DNA of 64,000 nt, from NCBI RefSeq assembly GCF_004358675.1, contig NZ_SMZO01000002.1:112091-176090 (forward strand), read 5' to 3'. Below, piece after piece: positions 63,048-64,000 of the stretch. Origin of the DNA: Meridianimarinicoccus aquatilis. Lineage in GTDB: Bacteria; Pseudomonadota; Alphaproteobacteria; Rhodobacterales; Rhodobacteraceae. Under the pieces are notes generated by a model. That model made no database searches. It saw nothing but the letters and a program-made list of their open reading frames with translations, and was not told where the DNA came from. A program made the position numbers and the translations under genes. Position 1 is the first letter of the stretch. Each line of letters opens with the position of its first letter.

Positions 63048-64000
63048 TTACTCTGCCGCACGGGCTTGTGCGCTGTGCAACACGTCAAGTGCCTGTTCAA
63101 TCACGGCGCTGGTGGCACCCTCGCGCACGGCTTCCTGTGACAGGTGACGACGCCAACCACGCGCCCCCGGTTTACCGGCAAAAAGACCCAGCATATGCCG
63201 CGTCACGGAATGCACCCGCCCGCCTTCGGCCACGTGAGCGTCCACATAGGGGATCATCGCCCGCGCCACATCAACTGGTTCTGCCACGTGGCCCCCGCCG
63301 AAAATGTCGGTGTCGGCGTGTTGCAGAATGTCTGCCGGATTGTGATATGCCGCGCGCCCGATCATGACACCGTCAAGCCCGGCCTCCAGAAAGGATTGCG
63401 CGTGGGCCAGCGTGCTTATGCCGCCGTTGATCGACATATGCATGTCTGGAAACGCGGATTTCATCGCCAAGACCAAGTCATAATCCAATGGGGGAATGTC
63501 GCGGTTTTCTTTGGGGCTCAGCCCTTGCAGCCAAGCCATGCGCGCATGGATAGTCACGCGCCGAACGCCTGCCGTTTGAACTGCGGTCAGGAACCGGGGA
63601 AGCACTTCTGCCGGGACTTGGTCATCAACGCCAATGCGACACTTCACTGTGATCTCGGCTTGGTCGGCAGCGCCCAGCATGGCGGAAACGCACTCGGCCA
63701 CCAGCGACGGCTGCTTCATCAGCACCGCACCGAAGGACCCCGACTGTACGCGATCCGACGGGCAGCCAACATTCAGGTTTATCTCGCCATAGCCCGCCGC
63801 AGCGCCCATTGCGGTCGCCTTCGCCAATTGATCCGGGTCTGATCCCCCAAGCTGCAAAGCCAATGGCTGCTCGGACGGGTCGAAGCGCAGCAGTTGAACC
63901 GCGCCGCCCTGTACCAGCGCCGGCGCAGTAACCATTTCGGTGTAAAGAAGCGTCTGGCGCGACAGCAGGCGATGGAAGTACCGACAATGGCGGTCTGTCC
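63048..64000 (-). CDS. dusA: tRNA-dihydrouridine(20/20a) synthase, partial (N-terminus outside window)
   Basis: DusA reduces uridine 20/20a in the tRNA D-loop with NADPH and FMN. The visible 317 codons include LLYTEMVTAPALVQG, NLNVGCPSDRVQSGSFGAVL with the catalytic cysteine, ITVKCRIGVDD, VTIHARMAWLQGLSPKENR, SINGGISTL and VMIGRAAYHNPA. KENR and the length of the remainder fit DusA over DusB or DusC. The start codon lies beyond the right edge. It is 114 bases upstream of rsgA and on the same strand. Confidence 0.92.
   Translation of the reverse strand, partial: TDRHCRYFHRLLSRQTLLYTEMVTAPALVQGGAVQLLRFDPSEQPLALQLGGSDPDQLAKATAMGAAAGYGEINLNVGCPSDRVQSGSFGAVLMKQPSLVAECVSAMLGAADQAEITVKCRIGVDDQVPAEVLPRFLTAVQTAGVRRVTIHARMAWLQGLSPKENRDIPPLDYDLVLAMKSAFPDMHMSINGGISTLAHAQSFLEAGLDGVMIGRAAYHNPADILQHADTDIFGGGHVAEPVDVARAMIPYVDAHVAEGGRVHSVTRHMLGLFAGKPGARGWRRHLSQEAVREGATSAVIEQALDVLHSAQARAAE

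Overview
The window is chromosomal DNA from an alphaproteobacterium, most likely a marine Rhodobacteraceae (Roseobacter-group) species. The evidence is the moderately GC-rich coding, three TRAP transporters, an Entner-Doudoroff edd-eda pair, the aspartate/glutamate leucyltransferase Bpt, an IalB-family protein, DUF2852, DUF1127 and SseB-like proteins, and GlnE. No plasmid, phage, insertion sequence or CRISPR module is visible. Two genes run off the ends: an SseB-family gene on the left and dusA on the right.

Positions 1-34.9 kb are mostly housekeeping. They hold an SseB-like protein, a uracil-DNA glycosylase-like protein, kdsA, tRNA-Gln, an arginine/citrulline catabolic pair (ctlX-like and ornithine cyclodeaminase) with a divergent Lrp/AsnC regulator, a decayed region ending at tRNA-Asn, an MBL hydrolase, an orphan EnvZ-like kinase, and cell-wall enzymes (DUF882, L,D-transpeptidase). 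Next come an lpxD-ACP-ketosynthase cluster, an IalB-like protein, a CNNM/CBS protein, a TakP-like TRAP transporter, bpt, RDD and DUF2852 proteins, glnE, edd-eda, a PIN protein, DUF1127, coaD, a CBS protein, mmsA and a lytic transglycosylase. The last part of this stretch is an AraC remnant and a DUF2520 dehydrogenase-like gene.

Positions 35-54.8 kb form an accessory catabolic region of about 20 kb. It contains a complete predicted four-carbon sugar-acid (tetronate) pathway: ltnD and denD as entry dehydrogenases, then otnI, otnK and otnC. With it are a split transketolase, a TRAP transporter, a GntR/FCD regulator, a Gfo/Idh oxidoreductase, EamA and LysE exporters, five SDR enzymes, a 3-hydroxyisobutyrate-dehydrogenase-like enzyme and a D-2-hydroxyacid dehydrogenase. 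Five copies of a near-identical palindrome (TGGTATACCA) lie only in promoter positions of this region: before ltnD, on both sides of the gntR/TRAP intergenic gap, in the divergent lysE-denD/SDR gap, and before a further SDR. I infer that they are operators of the local GntR protein and tie the whole region into one regulon. This is the most interesting signal in the window.

Positions 56-61.8 kb hold a tightly packed operon: a DadA-like D-amino-acid dehydrogenase, a TRAP binding protein, a fused TRAP permease, a BASS-like membrane protein and an Asp/Glu/hydantoin racemase family protein. It suggests uptake and oxidation or racemisation of an unidentified amino or imino acid. rsgA and a partial dusA close the window. 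In all three TRAP operons a GC-rich hairpin directly follows the binding-protein gene, which suggests differential expression of the binding protein over the permease.
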